Source: Leptospira ainlahdjerensis
Lineage (GTDB): Bacteria; Spirochaetota; Leptospiria; Leptospirales; Leptospiraceae
Reading direction: 5' to 3'
Assembly: GCF_016919175.1 (NCBI RefSeq)
Contig: NZ_JAFFPU010000033.1
Span: 97,309-161,308 of the forward strand
DNA length: 64,000 nt
Shown here: positions 18,771-32,936 of the stretch, piece by piece
Layout: every line of letters begins with the position of its first letter
How positions within the stretch are numbered: the stretch's first letter is position 1
The notes under the pieces: generated by a model
Database searches by the model: none
What the model saw: only the letters and a program-made list of their open reading frames with translations
What the model was told of the DNA's origin: nothing
Program-made: the position numbers and the translations under genes

Positions 18771-18797
18771 TTGGCACTTATAAGAATAGACTGCTAA
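18771..18797 (+). promoter_or_regulatory. CIRCE-like operator 1 (HrcA site)
   Basis: TTGGCACTT-N9-GACTGCTAA has the exact 9-9-9 layout of CIRCE (consensus TTAGCACTC-N9-GAGTGCTAA), matching 7/9 and 8/9. It lies about 75 bases upstream of the first Hsp20 gene. Confidence 0.75.
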
Positions 18798-18831
18798 TTT
18801 TTTATTTTTTTTCTTGAACTTTTTTTAAATA

Positions 18832-18858
18832 TTGGCACTCTAAGATTTAGATTGCTAA
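18832..18858 (+). promoter_or_regulatory. CIRCE-like operator 2 (HrcA site)
   Basis: TTGGCACTC-N9-GATTGCTAA matches CIRCE 8/9 and 8/9 with a 9-base spacer, ending 15 bases before the Hsp20 ATG. Two sites in tandem suggest tight HrcA repression relieved by heat. Confidence 0.82.
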
Positions 18859-18873
18859 ATAGAGGAATGCAAG

Positions 18874-19293
18874 ATGATCAACGAATTCAGAATGATAGAA
18901 GACCTACATAAACTCCAAAATCAATTTTCGAGCCTCTGGGATCCCTTCGTGGCCGCCGGCGGAAGCGCTTATCCATCGCTCAATATCCATAAGGGAAGCG
19001 AATCGGTGACGATCACCGCCCTCATTCCCGGAATTACCCCTGACTCTCTGGACATCACAGTGAGCGGGAACCAACTCCGCCTGAGCGGAGAAGCGCCTTC
19101 CTATGCCCCGAAAACAAACTTCGGAGCAAAAAGAGTGGAGAGATTTCAGGGAAAGTTTCAGAGAACTCTCGAACTCCCGACCGAAGTCGATCCGGAAAAA
19201 ACAACCGCAGAATTTAAGAATGGAATTTTGGTCCTTACGCTTCCAATCCGAGAAAGTGTAAAACCTCGAAAGATCCAAATTCAGACAAATTAA
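18874..19293 (+). CDS. Hsp20 small heat-shock protein 1
   Basis: 139-residue alpha-crystallin-domain chaperone that holds unfolding proteins. The crystallin domain covers about residues 38-130 ([44 protein letters not shown]), ending with the conserved G-x-L-x-L strand and a short C-terminal extension (KPRKIQIQ). GAGG precedes the ATG. Two CIRCE-like sites directly upstream point to HrcA control. 22 bases separate it from the second Hsp20 gene, so the two form one operon. Confidence 0.95.
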   Translation: MINEFRMIEDLHKLQNQFSSLWDPFVAAGGSAYPSLNIHKGSESVTITALIPGITPDSLDITVSGNQLRLSGEAPSYAPKTNFGAKRVERFQGKFQRTLELPTEVDPEKTTAEFKNGILVLTLPIRESVKPRKIQIQTN

Positions 19294-19315
19294 TACTATC
19301 AAAAGGAGAACAAAG

Positions 19316-19720
19316 ATGACTAACGCAGTTCTAAACAAGGAAACAAATGTAACGCAGGAACATTCCGCTTCTCAAGAAGTAAAAAAGGAGAAAGTAAGAA
19401 TCCTTACTCCCCGAGTTGATGTCTATTCGGATGATGAAAATATATATCTCCTCGCGGACCTTCCCGGAGTAGAAGAAAAGGACGTTCAGGTTCAAATCGA
19501 AAAAGATCAACTGAGCATTTCTGGAAAAACCGTGGAAAGAAATATTCCCGGAGAACTTCGTTATTCCGAATACAGAACGGGAGAATACAGAAGGTCTTTT
19601 ACTCTAACCGAAGCTGTCGAAGAAGATAAAATTTCTGCGCTTTATAAGAATGGGGTTTTAAACCTGACTCTTCCCAAGAGAAAACCTCTGGTGAAAAAAA
19701 TAGAAGTTCGCACCGAATAA
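19316..19720 (+). CDS. Hsp20 small heat-shock protein 2
   Basis: 134-residue alpha-crystallin-domain protein: [40 protein letters not shown], and [17 protein letters not shown], which is the canonical G-V-L-x-L-x-L-P end of the domain. AAGGAG precedes the ATG. A paralogue of the gene just upstream, probably forming mixed oligomers with it (family knowledge). Ended by the terminator at 19850. Confidence 0.95.
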   Translation: MTNAVLNKETNVTQEHSASQEVKKEKVRILTPRVDVYSDDENIYLLADLPGVEEKDVQVQIEKDQLSISGKTVERNIPGELRYSEYRTGEYRRSFTLTEAVEEDKISALYKNGVLNLTLPKRKPLVKKIEVRTE

Positions 19721-19849
19721 CACCCTTCTTCCGCCTGTCCGGATTCTTCTCTAAGGATCCTGGCAGGCGAAAAACCCCACGCTCCTAGCGGAATGAAAAA
19801 TCCCGAATAGGAATTTGTTATACTACCTGAAGTCTAAAACCCTTTTTAT

Positions 19850-19875
19850 ACCCCGGAGACGGGGTTTTCTTTTTT
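19850..19875 (+). terminator. Terminator of the hsp20 operon
   Basis: ACCCCG-GAGA-CGGGGT stem-loop followed by TTTCTTTTTT. Confidence 0.88.
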
Positions 19876-20108
19876 AGAAAGGCCGGTTTTCTAAATTTTA
19901 GATTTTCAGACTTTTCGAAAGTGCATAAGAAAAACTGCATTTTCTCCATCCTTTCAATTATCGAATTTAAGAATCTTACGCATGAATGATGACTTGATGA
20001 AAAATCTTGAGAGACTTAATTTTTTAAAAAACACCTTTCAAAAGGATTTCCTCCAGAGAAGGTGATTTCCGATTGTCAATCGACTCGCTATCGTAAAATC
20101 CTATTCTT

Positions 20109-20459
20109 ATGAAAACATTTTTCCTTCTCCTTTGCTCGAATCTTTTTATGACCTTTGCCTGGTACGGACATCTCAAATTCTTTCACGGTTGGAGCCTACC
20201 TCTCACCATTCTTCTGAGTTGGGGAATCGCACTTTTTGAATACATTCTTATGGTCCCCGCAAATCGAATCGGGTATGGAGAGGAAGGATATAGCGCTTTT
20301 CAACTCAAGATTTTACAGGAAATAATCACAATTTCGATTTTTATAGTCTTTGCATCGCTCGTTCTCAAAGAAAAAATTAAGTGGAATCATGCTGTCAGCT
20401 TTTTATTGATCTTAGGCGCAGTCGCATTTGCATTCTATGACAAAGCCCCTCCTCAATAG
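20109..20459 (+). CDS. DUF486 (DMT-superfamily) small membrane protein
   Basis: 116 residues with four hydrophobic helices (FFLLLCSNLFMTFAWYGHL, LPLTILLSWGIALFEYILM, IITISIFIVFASLVL, AVSFLLILGAVAFAF). The VPANRIGYG segment is typical of DUF486, a small branch of the drug/metabolite transporter superfamily of unknown substrate. No clear ribosome site precedes the ATG. Confidence 0.88.
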   Translation: MKTFFLLLCSNLFMTFAWYGHLKFFHGWSLPLTILLSWGIALFEYILMVPANRIGYGEEGYSAFQLKILQEIITISIFIVFASLVLKEKIKWNHAVSFLLILGAVAFAFYDKAPPQ

Positions 20460-20508
20460 GAATATAAAATAAGGATTCGTTTAAACACATCTTTTGGAGA
20501 ATTCTCTA

Positions 20509-20967
20509 ATGAACATTCAACTCAAACCGATTGCTTTTGCTAAAAACTCAAGGAAGACCCCGATCGACGACAACTGGAACACGATCGAATCGGAGGTGAT
20601 TCTCTCAGAAGAAATTCCGGAATCAACGTTAGACGGAATCGATTCTTTTTCGCATCTCGAATTGATCTATTTATTTCATCTCCAAGAAGAATCCAAGATT
20701 GTTCTTGGAGCGGAACACCCGAGGGAGAATTCGCTTTGGCCGAAAGTTGGAATTTTTTCCCAGAGAAAGAAAGCACGACCCAATCGTCTTGGCGCCACGA
20801 TCGTAAGACTCATTCGAAAGGAAGGAAGAATCCTTCGGATCCAAGGGTTCGATGGGATAGACGGGACTCCGATCTTGGATATAAAGCCCGTCTTTCAAGA
20901 ATTTCTCCCAAAAGAAAAAATTGTCCAACCTTCTTGGGTCGGAGAACTGATGAAGGATTATTGGTAA
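20509..20967 (+). CDS. trmO: tRNA (adenine-N6)-methyltransferase TrmO
   Basis: 152-residue TrmO/YaeB (UPF0066) SAM-dependent enzyme that methylates t6A37 in some threonine tRNAs. Family signatures: SHLELIYLFH, HPRENSLWPKVGIFSQR, RPNRLGATIVRL and GFDGIDGTPILDIKP. I use ATG 20509, which has GGAGAA eight bases upstream, rather than the TTG at 20494 lying inside that ribosome site. It is a short form without the extra C-terminal domain seen in E. coli. Confidence 0.93.
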   Translation: MNIQLKPIAFAKNSRKTPIDDNWNTIESEVILSEEIPESTLDGIDSFSHLELIYLFHLQEESKIVLGAEHPRENSLWPKVGIFSQRKKARPNRLGATIVRLIRKEGRILRIQGFDGIDGTPILDIKPVFQEFLPKEKIVQPSWVGELMKDYW

Positions 20968-21002
20968 GAATTTTTAAGATTTTCCGAAGGAAGAACGCTC
21001 GA

Positions 21003-21111
21003 GAAGGAGTTCCTACTTCGTTTCAAGAACAAAACAAACTCTTTCGGAAGTTTCAAAAACGAAGGAGTTCCTACTTCGATTCAAGAACAAAACAAACTCT
21101 TTCGACAAACG
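21003..21111. repeat. 58 bp direct repeat, two copies, between convergent genes
   Basis: GAAGGAGTTCCTACTTCG starts at 21003 and again at 21061; about 48 bases are near identical. Each copy holds the GTAGGAACTCC box (minus strand) and a TTCAAGAACAAAAC stretch. Confidence 0.85.
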
Positions 21112-21237
21112 TTTTCCCGAAAAAAGCTTGAAACCGAACTCAAAAGAGACCTCGGAGCAAAAAAAAGAATTCTAAAAAATGAATCTTCTTATTCTTTTCA
21201 TTCGGAGACAAAAATCGATCCTTCTTTTGATCACCCC

Positions 21238-21828
21238 TCAAAGAAAGCGTCTGATCTCTTTGGCGAGGGCCTTTCCTTCTATTCCCCCGGGAAAGGTAGC
21301 AAGAATTCGACTTTGTTCATCGACTACGTACAAAAAGACGGTGTGATCCACGGTATAACCACCCTCGATGGAAGGATTGTTCACCTTTTTGGAAACGGCT
21401 CCGAACGCAGCCTGAAGAACACCTAACGTATTCTTATCTCCAGTCAGAGCGACCAAACGTTCGCTCGGAAACTGTTTTACGTATTTTGAAAGCAACTCGG
21501 GAGAATCTCGCTCCGGATCCACGCTGATAAAAACCGGAGTCAGGTCGTTTCCATCGTTCCCTAATTCCTTTACCGCGGTCGACATATCCAAGAGCGCCCT
21601 CGGACACATATCAGGACAATGCGAGAAGCCGAAGTAAACGAGTTTCAGTTTTCCCGGAATGGCGCTCAGAAGAATTTCCTGATTTTTCGTGTCTTTCAAA
21701 GAAGCCTTAGACCATTCTTCCACAAAAACGGGAGCGTCCTTGGATACGCTCTTCCATTCTTTCCAACCAAAGAAGCCGATTCCGATTCCAAGGACCAGGA
21801 CGAGGATAAAAAGAATTTTCTCTTTCAA
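21238..21828 (-). CDS. SCO1/SenC copper chaperone
   Basis: 196-residue membrane-anchored thioredoxin-fold protein. Helix at 4-20, then the copper-binding HCPDMCP motif with Cys71 and Cys75, and the third ligand His162 (YTVDHTVFLY). SCO proteins deliver copper to cytochrome oxidase Cu(A) or act as thiol reductases for copper proteins. Here it is the last gene of an operon with a multicopper oxidase and a cupredoxin, so metallation of those proteins is an equally good role (inference). Confidence 0.94.
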   Translation of the reverse strand: MKEKILFILVLVLGIGIGFFGWKEWKSVSKDAPVFVEEWSKASLKDTKNQEILLSAIPGKLKLVYFGFSHCPDMCPRALLDMSTAVKELGNDGNDLTPVFISVDPERDSPELLSKYVKQFPSERLVALTGDKNTLGVLQAAFGAVSKKVNNPSIEGGYTVDHTVFLYVVDEQSRILATFPGGIEGKALAKEIRRFL

Positions 21829-21853
21829 AACATTCTCCCAAAAACGTTAGACG

Positions 21854-22873
<1,020 letters not shown>

Positions 22874-22878
22874 GATCT

Positions 22879-23193
22879 TTAGAATTTGGCGACCGATGTG
22901 ATCAGGATGATCATCGCCAAAAACCCCACTCCCCCGTAGACGAGGGAATTTTTCAACCAAGCGGGAACCTTGGATCCGCCCGCAATCAAATAAGCGGCGG
23001 CTCCCACGATTGGAACCAGAAGAATCGCACCGGTCCAGATCGAACCGGTTTTAGAATCCACGTCTTGTCTCTTTACGAGATCTACAAGCGCTAAGGGCGC
23101 AAGAAGGGTGTAAAGAATGAACGGAAAGTAATATCCGTAAAAGTTGAAAAGTAAAGCGAAGAATCCGGGGCCGCCGATGACAGTTTGTTCCAT
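22879..23193 (-). CDS. PLDc_N-like small membrane protein
   Basis: 104 residues starting at ATG 23193, which has AGGAGA seven to eight bases upstream; an earlier in-frame ATG at 23259 would overlap the upstream gene. Three hydrophobic helices; FPFILYTLLAPLALVDLVKR and GAILLVPIVGAAAYLIAGGS resemble the phospholipase D nuclease N-terminal (PLDc_N) membrane module. Its sequence is clearly related to the C-terminal membrane part of the gene just upstream (23234-25255), so the pair arose by duplication. Function in the copper operon unknown. Confidence 0.8.
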   Translation of the reverse strand: MEQTVIGGPGFFALLFNFYGYYFPFILYTLLAPLALVDLVKRQDVDSKTGSIWTGAILLVPIVGAAAYLIAGGSKVPAWLKNSLVYGGVGFLAMIILITSVAKF

Positions 23194-23233
23194 ATTTTTT
23201 CTCCTATGATAATTTCTGAATATTCTAAAATTC

Positions 23234-25255
<2,022 letters not shown>

Positions 25256-25549
25256 TTTTGATTGAACCCTCGGGTTTTCCGGAATTTTATTGTATACTTA
25301 AACTGAAGTTTGATAGGAATTGGAATGCTCATTCGTAATCCCATACAGAGGGTTGCAAAGTAAAAAAATAGACCATTCTCGATCTATAATTGGCTCGCAA
25401 ACATTCCTTCAGAATAATGAGCATTTGCTCACATATTTATTTAAAACTCAAGACAAAAATTTGATGAGAGAGATTTTTCCAGAATTATATTCGAACGCTC
25501 GTTATCTATGTAAAAGAACGGGTGCGTTGTTTAGGGATTGAATGGACCG

Positions 25550-26833
25550 ATGAGCTTATCTTCTAACATTCGAGAATTGTTTCGAGTCAATTCCCCCAGT
25601 TCTACACATCCCAATGCTTGGAAGAGGAATATCATTCACATTCTTCTTTTTGTATCTTCCGTTTTCGGACTGATCATCTATATCCCGAGCGTGTATCTCG
25701 CAGCAAGAGAAGGTTTGGGAGAAGTTGTGATCGTTGACACGCTCGCACTTCTTCTGGTTTGGTTTCTCCTTCTACTTCCAAATCGATACTACAAATCCAA
25801 ATCTTATTTCTTTTTGGCCCTTGTTTCAATTATGGCGGCTTTGCTTTATACAAAGATCGGGCTTGCGGGTGCGGGAATTCTCTGGTTCTTTTTGATTCCG
25901 GTCTTTTGTGGAATTTTTCTAAATCCTACGCTCGCGTTTTGGGGTTGGGTCGTCTCCACGATTTCGGTTTTTGGGGGCGCGCTTCTTGCTCATTATAAAA
26001 TCTGGGTCGGAAACGAAACTCCGATTCAAATTCTTGTGGTCGGGGCCAATTTTTCTTTTTTATGCGGAATTCTCACCTTTTCCGTGATCGCGATTCTGAG
26101 AGGACTCGCGCTGAGCATTCGAAAACAAAAACAACTCATCCTTCTGCACAGGAAGACTAACACCAAACTTCAGAATGAGATCGCGACGAGAACAGAGGCA
26201 GAGATCCAGTTGACCGAGTCTTTGAACGACAAGGAAACTCTCTTTCGAGAAATTCAGCACAGGGTAAAAAACAACACTCAGTTGATTCTTTCGATGATGG
26301 CGCTCGAACAAGACAAAACAAAATCGGAGCCGGCCAAAAAAGCAATCTCATCGGCGATGAATCGAATTCATTCGATGGCGATGGTTCAGGACTATTTATT
26401 TTTTAAGGATTCTTACAAGGTCATTCACGCAAAGGATTATCTCAACTCTTTGGTTCGGCATCTTTTTGTTTCCTACGGACCGAGCGACGGAAGAATCCAG
26501 TCGAATTGTAACATAGAAGAAATTTACCTTCCGATGGAAAAAGCGATTCCTTGCGGTCTGATCATCAACGAACTCCTCTCCAATTCCTTCAAACACGCTT
26601 TTCCCGATAACGGAAAAGGAACTGTGTCCGTTGTTTTTCAAAAATCGGATTCCGGTTTTTTGACTTTGGAAGTGGCTGACAATGGAATTGGAAACGCTTC
26701 GGAAGAAAAAAATTCTTCTGAAAATTCCTCTCTCGGAATGAGTCTCATCGAAGCACTCTGTCAACAACTTCGGGGAGAGTTGGAAGTGGAAAAGAATCAC
26801 GGCTTCCTCGTAAGAGTCCGCTTTTTTCCCTAA
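25550..26833 (+). CDS. Membrane sensor histidine kinase, HisKA_2 type
   Basis: 427 residues from ATG 25550 (TTG 25538 also possible). About six membrane helices in the first 190 residues, then a coiled coil and the H-box FREIQHRVKNNTQLILSMM, the HisKA_2 signature with Arg before Val-Lys-Asn-Asn. The ATPase domain has N-box NELLSNSFKHAF, G1 VADNGIG and a GMSLIEAL segment, all intact. No response regulator gene adjoins it, so it is an orphan kinase. The membrane region shows no known ligand-binding motif. Confidence 0.92.
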   Translation: MSLSSNIRELFRVNSPSSTHPNAWKRNIIHILLFVSSVFGLIIYIPSVYLAAREGLGEVVIVDTLALLLVWFLLLLPNRYYKSKSYFFLALVSIMAALLYTKIGLAGAGILWFFLIPVFCGIFLNPTLAFWGWVVSTISVFGGALLAHYKIWVGNETPIQILVVGANFSFLCGILTFSVIAILRGLALSIRKQKQLILLHRKTNTKLQNEIATRTEAEIQLTESLNDKETLFREIQHRVKNNTQLILSMMALEQDKTKSEPAKKAISSAMNRIHSMAMVQDYLFFKDSYKVIHAKDYLNSLVRHLFVSYGPSDGRIQSNCNIEEIYLPMEKAIPCGLIINELLSNSFKHAFPDNGKGTVSVVFQKSDSGFLTLEVADNGIGNASEEKNSSENSSLGMSLIEALCQQLRGELEVEKNHGFLVRVRFFP

Positions 26834-27012
26834 ACGCCGTTTCCAAAAACGGGGCATTCCTCGTTTTTAAGGGCTTGCGAAATCCAGAAAATTGCGAAAT
26901 GGAAGGCTCTTTGTAAGGACTCCCCTACCAGTTCCCTTCCGCTTCTAAAATCAATTCTTAAAAAAATCCTGAGTATTTGCTGAACTTTTTGTATTGAAGA
27001 AAGAATCGAATG

Positions 27013-27267
27013 TTATTCCGGAAAGGATTCAAAACAAAGAGTTCTTTCTTTTAAAAAAGAATGAAACTGTTTGTGAGATGCGCATTCCTCTTCTGTGGCT
27101 ACGAAATAATCGTAACCGCCCCCTGTCATCTTGATTCTACAACAACCTTGGGCTGAAGTTTTACTTGTAGAATCGGCTCCTCGCTCCGGATTCTTTTTTT
27201 CTCCGTCCTTAGAATACAAGAGACCGCCCACAAACAAAAATAGTAAGACCCATTTCCATAGTTTCAT
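27013..27267 (-). CDS. Small exported cysteine-containing protein, Leptospira type
   Basis: 84 residues from ATG 27267 (ATG 27276 close by; AAGGA lies upstream of both). An N-terminal hydrophobic segment (MKLWKWVLLFLFVGGLLYSK) reads as a signal peptide; the remainder has four Cys (GCCRIKMTGGG, EEECASH, TLCFES). The longer in-frame start at 27411 adds a basic stretch unlike an export signal. No family recognised; extracytoplasmic location is inferred. Confidence 0.6.
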   Translation of the reverse strand: MKLWKWVLLFLFVGGLLYSKDGEKKNPERGADSTSKTSAQGCCRIKMTGGGYDYFVATEEECASHKQFHSFLKERTLCFESFPE

Positions 27268-27501
27268 CGTCGCCATTCCTTTTTTAGATCTCTTTCCTTT
27301 TCCTATCGGAAAGAATGTAAGATTTTGAATCTTCTCTTGGTTTCTTTTAAGATAAGATTTTAGAAGCCGAAACTTCGTTTTTCTTTTTTTTCTATCCTTT
27401 GGATGGTTCATAAATTAAAGGCAAATTCTAAATTCAATTGCTTTTTTTGAATTTAGAAACCAAATTCTAACTCAATCTTGAAAGTATAGGATCGTAAAAG
27501 T

Positions 27502-28509
<1,008 letters not shown>

Positions 28510-28676
28510 GGTTTTCCCGAAATTAAAACTGTGGGAACTCTCACAAATTCTGGACGAGAAAAATGAGTCCGATGTTTGCAAACGATCCGATTTGAGAAAA
28601 CTGTGGGAACTCCTGCGTATGAGTAGATATTTCTAAAAGCGATTTACCCGCAAATGACTGAATTCTCAGAGAAAAT

Positions 28677-28822
28677 CCGTCGGAACTACGACGTCCTTCT
28701 GTAAAAGTCGCGCCCCCCGCCCTGATCTTGGGTGGAGGGGTGGGTGGCGGGAAAAATTCCGGAAACTTTTCTCTATCAGAAAATCAAACTTTTCGCAAGC
28801 TCAAATCCCTGTGTAGGAACTC
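28677..28822 (+). repeat. Intergenic repeat family, copy A
   Basis: GTCGGAACTACGAC palindromic box, then GTCGCGCCCCCCGCCC...GGGTGGAGGGGTGGGTGG hairpin region, then CTTTTCTCTATCAGAAAAT, then GTAGGAACTC at the right end. Same order as copies B and C. Confidence 0.88.
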
Positions 28823-28979
28823 TAACAAAACGAAACAATTTCCATTCCAGCGTCCTCACAACTTGTAGAAAAAGGATATGCTGCAAAAAGCGCTCCGTCC
28901 AAAGTTTTGGGTTGAGTTTTTTTGATTGGAAGAGACCGATCACGTTAATTCAGCGTGACGCTTCTCTACGGATCGCGTC

Positions 28980-29120
28980 GCGGGAAAAGCTCGCGGACTT
29001 TCTCTATCAAAAGAACATACGTTTTGCGAGTGAAAGATCTCTTCTTCCCTTTCTTAAAACTCCGAACCTTCTTTTATAGAGACCAATTTTTCACAAAAAA
29101 ACGCCTTTATAGGAACTCCC
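28980..29120 (+). repeat. Intergenic repeat family, decayed copy E
   Basis: Keeps GCGGGAAAA, GGACTTTCTCTATCA, TTTTGCGAGTGAAA and a terminal TAGGAACTCC, but has lost the GC-rich hairpin. Confidence 0.6.
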
Positions 29121-29180
29121 TCATATTATAAAAATCTAATTTGCCCAATCGTTTTCCGGCGAGAATCGCAACGCCCAAAG

Positions 29181-30158
29181 TCATTTCGGAACGGAATAAC
29201 CTTTGGACAACAACCATTCTTCGTTGAAAATCCGAGATTGATATCTGGCTCCCGAATCGCAGAGGATCGTAACGATATTGTGACCAGGTCCGAGTTCCTT
29301 CGCTAACTTGACGGCCGCCCCCACGTTGATTCCGGAAGAGCCTCCCAAAAACAAACCGTCTTTATGTAGAAGTTGATAAACTACCTTTAGACATTCTTCG
29401 TCCGTGACTCGGATCGCGTCGTCCATCGGAGCGCCTTTCATGTTTTCGGTGATTCTTCCGTTACCGATTCCTTCGGTAAAAGAACTTCCTTCCGCAGTGA
29501 CTTCACCCTTTTTTACAAAATTATAAATTCCGGAACCGTATGGATCCGCGACGATCGTTTTGATCTTAGAATTTTTTTCTTTTAAGAATAGGGAAACTCC
29601 CGCGTAGGTTCCGCCCGTTCCGAGCGAGGTGATCCAAGCGTCTACTTTACCGTCTGTCTGTTCCCAGATTTCCGGAGCGGTCGTCGCGTAGTGAGCGTTT
29701 CGATTGGCGAGGTTGTCAAACTGATTCGCCCAAACTGCGTTCCCGAGTTCTTCCGCGATTCTTCCCGAAACTTTTACGTAGTTGTTTGGATCCTTGTATG
29801 GAACTGCGGGAACCGTTCTCACTTCCGCACCTAAGGTTTTTAAGAGATCGATTTTTTCTTGGGACTGCGTATCCGGAATTACGATCAGGGTTTTGTATCC
29901 CTTGGAATTGCAGATATGAGTCAGACCGATTCCGGTATTCCCCGCAGTTCCTTCGACGACGGTTCCCCCGGGTTTTAAAAGTCCTTTTTTCTCCGCGTCT
30001 TCCACGATAAAAAGAGCGGCTCGGTCTTTTACGGAACCCCCAGGATTTAAGAATTCTGCCTTTCCGTAGATATTACATCCGGTCTCTTCGCTAAAACTGC
30101 GAAGTAGAATGAGCGGCGTGTTTCCGACCGCATTGGAAAAATCTTTTTTAACGTTCAC
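29181..30158 (-). CDS. cysK: Cysteine synthase (O-acetylserine sulfhydrylase family)
   Basis: 325 residues. PLP fold type II enzyme making cysteine from O-acetylserine and sulfide: NPGGSVKDRAAL carries the Schiff-base Lys, EGTAGNTGIGL the Asn-loop, TSLGTGGTYAGV the phosphate-binding glycines, and GGSSGINVGAA near the C-terminus. I start at GTG 30158, with GGAAGG just upstream; the ATG at 30248 would require reading through the aldolase terminator hairpin (30215-30244), so it cannot be right. A cystathionine beta-synthase-like activity is possible in this family. Confidence 0.9.
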   Translation of the reverse strand: MNVKKDFSNAVGNTPLILLRSFSEETGCNIYGKAEFLNPGGSVKDRAALFIVEDAEKKGLLKPGGTVVEGTAGNTGIGLTHICNSKGYKTLIVIPDTQSQEKIDLLKTLGAEVRTVPAVPYKDPNNYVKVSGRIAEELGNAVWANQFDNLANRNAHYATTAPEIWEQTDGKVDAWITSLGTGGTYAGVSLFLKEKNSKIKTIVADPYGSGIYNFVKKGEVTAEGSSFTEGIGNGRITENMKGAPMDDAIRVTDEECLKVVYQLLHKDGLFLGGSSGINVGAAVKLAKELGPGHNIVTILCDSGARYQSRIFNEEWLLSKGYSVPK

Positions 30159-30214
30159 AGCGCCTTCCGTTTGTATATTAGAATGCTCTAAACTTCTGAG
30201 TAGACCCTGAAACA

Positions 30215-30244
30215 AAAATACTCCGCATAGGTGCGGAGTATTTT
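30215..30244 (-). terminator. Terminator downstream of the aldolase gene
   Basis: Minus strand AAAATACTCCGCA-CCTA-TGCGGAGTATTTT, a 13-bp stem, followed by TGTTT. Near-symmetric, so it may work on both strands. Confidence 0.88.
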
Positions 30245-30294
30245 CCATATTCTTCTTTTAGAATATTCTCCAAAAGGAATATTCTTTATTTTTA

Positions 30295-31350
<1,056 letters not shown>

Positions 31351-31463
31351 TCCTAAGTTCCTTGCTCGTTTTTGAATGTTGGATACAGTTTTTTTCACTC
31401 CACTTGGATTTTCCATCGATTTTCTGTCTCAATTTTGAAGTCCAAGACTCCAAAGAAAACCGA

Positions 31464-32936
31464 TCAAACCGGGATTTGGATGATAAAATCCCAACCGGAG
31501 CCTATTTTTTTGAGGAGAAGTTGCCCTCGATTGGCTTGCAGAATTCCATAACAAACCGAAAGCCCCATACCGATTCGAGCGTCGTTGGAACGGAAATTTT
31601 CAAACGGCTCAAAACGACTTTCCTCGTCCACGTTGATATTGAGTTTTCCGGACACGAGAATTTTGAGATGAGCGCTTTCGGTTCCGTCTAACGTAGCTTT
31701 CATCTGAATCTTCGCCTTTTTCTGATTCTCCGTATAATAATAAAGAATGTTGTAGAGAACTTCTCGGATCTGATTGGGCCTGAGTTGCACTTCCAAGTTT
31801 TCTGGAATTTCTATTTCCAATTGAATCTCATGAGACTTGAGCATTTCGGAAATCATTCCCTCGACGGAGCTCACGAGTTGTTTTACGTTTGTTTTGAGGG
31901 GTTGTTCCGGATCCTGTCTGGAAAATAGAACCAAATTTCGAATGATGGAGGCGATTCTTTCCCCTTGTTCGATCACGAGTCTCGCGTAATTTTTTGTATC
32001 GGCGTCACCGCCCTTATGATTTCGAATGATATGGCCGTAGTTGATGATTCCCATCAAAGGATTGTTGATTTCGTGCGCGAGCCCGGCTGCAAGTTTTTGG
32101 ATGGAATCCAGTCTTCTCTCGGATTGAATCACCTTTTCCATTTCCGAAATTTCCTTCTCTGAAACGGAAAGAGTGGAAAGTTCCGAAAGAGTGATGATCG
32201 AACCCGCGATCTTTCCGTCTTCGTCGCGAATCGGAGATACTCGGAAAGCGACTTGGATCCGGGTTCCATTTTTACGGATGAGAAGAGAAGGAATGTATTT
32301 GAGATGACTCGGCTTGAGAGTCCCCAACCCCGTTTTGATATTTTCCCCTTCGTCTGTCGAAAGGCTCAGAACCTTTTCCCCCGGTTCTCCCTGAACGTCG
32401 GAAAGGAGCCAACCCGTGAGAGATTCTGCGGTCCGATTCATAAAAAGAATTTTTCCTTCCCGATCCAAGGAAATCGCGCCTTCTCCGATGTTTTGAATAA
32501 CGTCGCGGGCTTCCTTTCCTTCTTCCCTCGCCTTTCCAAATCTCTGTTGTTGTTTGAGTGCGATCTCGATGGAATTCTTAAGGGCAGTCGGTTGAAAGGG
32601 TTTGGAGATATATCCGAACATGGAAGCCTTGTCCACGGCGCGATTGAAGGTTTCTTCGTCCGCAAATGCGGTCATAAAGATGACGGGAACGTCCATCTTT
32701 TTCTGGATTCTTTCCGCGGCTTGGATTCCGTCCAATTCTCCCTCGATCCGAATGTCCATCAGAATCAAATCGGGTTTCGTACGTTCCGCGATTTCGAGGG
32801 CTTCGTCCGCGGTTCTAGCGGTTCCGGCGATATTGTATCCCAGTTTTTGGAGAGAAACCTGAAGATTGAACGCAATGAGCCATTCATCGTCCACGATTAG
32901 GATCGAAGGGGTGGAAATGGGGTCATTTGGATTCAT
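31464..32936 (-). CDS. Response regulator-PAS-histidine kinase protein with an eroded ATP-binding domain
   Basis: 490 residues. REC domain at 12-125 with Asp16/Asp17, phospho-acceptor Asp61 (LILMDIRI) and Lys112. PAS domain at ~145-250 (ISLDREGKILFMNRTAESL). HisKA with His288 in LAAGLAHEINNPLMG. The ATPase region is atypical: the N-box reads LYNILYYYTENQ, and where DxGxG is expected (~428-436) there is VSGKLNINV; only the G2 part (RIGMGLSV) is preserved. It may bind phosphate from another kinase or act as a scaffold rather than autophosphorylate (inference). Confidence 0.88.
   Translation of the reverse strand: MNPNDPISTPSILIVDDEWLIAFNLQVSLQKLGYNIAGTARTADEALEIAERTKPDLILMDIRIEGELDGIQAAERIQKKMDVPVIFMTAFADEETFNRAVDKASMFGYISKPFQPTALKNSIEIALKQQQRFGKAREEGKEARDVIQNIGEGAISLDREGKILFMNRTAESLTGWLLSDVQGEPGEKVLSLSTDEGENIKTGLGTLKPSHLKYIPSLLIRKNGTRIQVAFRVSPIRDEDGKIAGSIITLSELSTLSVSEKEISEMEKVIQSERRLDSIQKLAAGLAHEINNPLMGIINYGHIIRNHKGGDADTKNYARLVIEQGERIASIIRNLVLFSRQDPEQPLKTNVKQLVSSVEGMISEMLKSHEIQLEIEIPENLEVQLRPNQIREVLYNILYYYTENQKKAKIQMKATLDGTESAHLKILVSGKLNINVDEESRFEPFENFRSNDARIGMGLSVCYGILQANRGQLLLKKIGSGWDFIIQIPV

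Larger units (their letters stand above)
28510..29180. other. 670 bp gene-free stretch rich in dispersed repeats
   Basis: Contains GTGGGAACTC boxes at 28531 and 28603, a complete copy of the 145 bp intergenic repeat (28677-28822) and a decayed copy (28980-29120). Short open frames here run through the repeats and are not credible genes. Confidence 0.8.

Noticed and set aside
22874..22960. Longer start for the multicopper oxidase
   Set aside because: Would overlap the upstream gene by 82 bases and place the export signal 29 residues in.
25320..25541. 73-codon plus-strand frame before the histidine kinase
   Set aside because: No ribosome site, no recognised motif; stop overlaps only the less likely TTG start of the kinase.
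30159..30248. Upstream ATG start for the cysteine synthase
   Set aside because: It would translate the aldolase terminator hairpin (30215-30244); the GTG at 30158 has a ribosome site.
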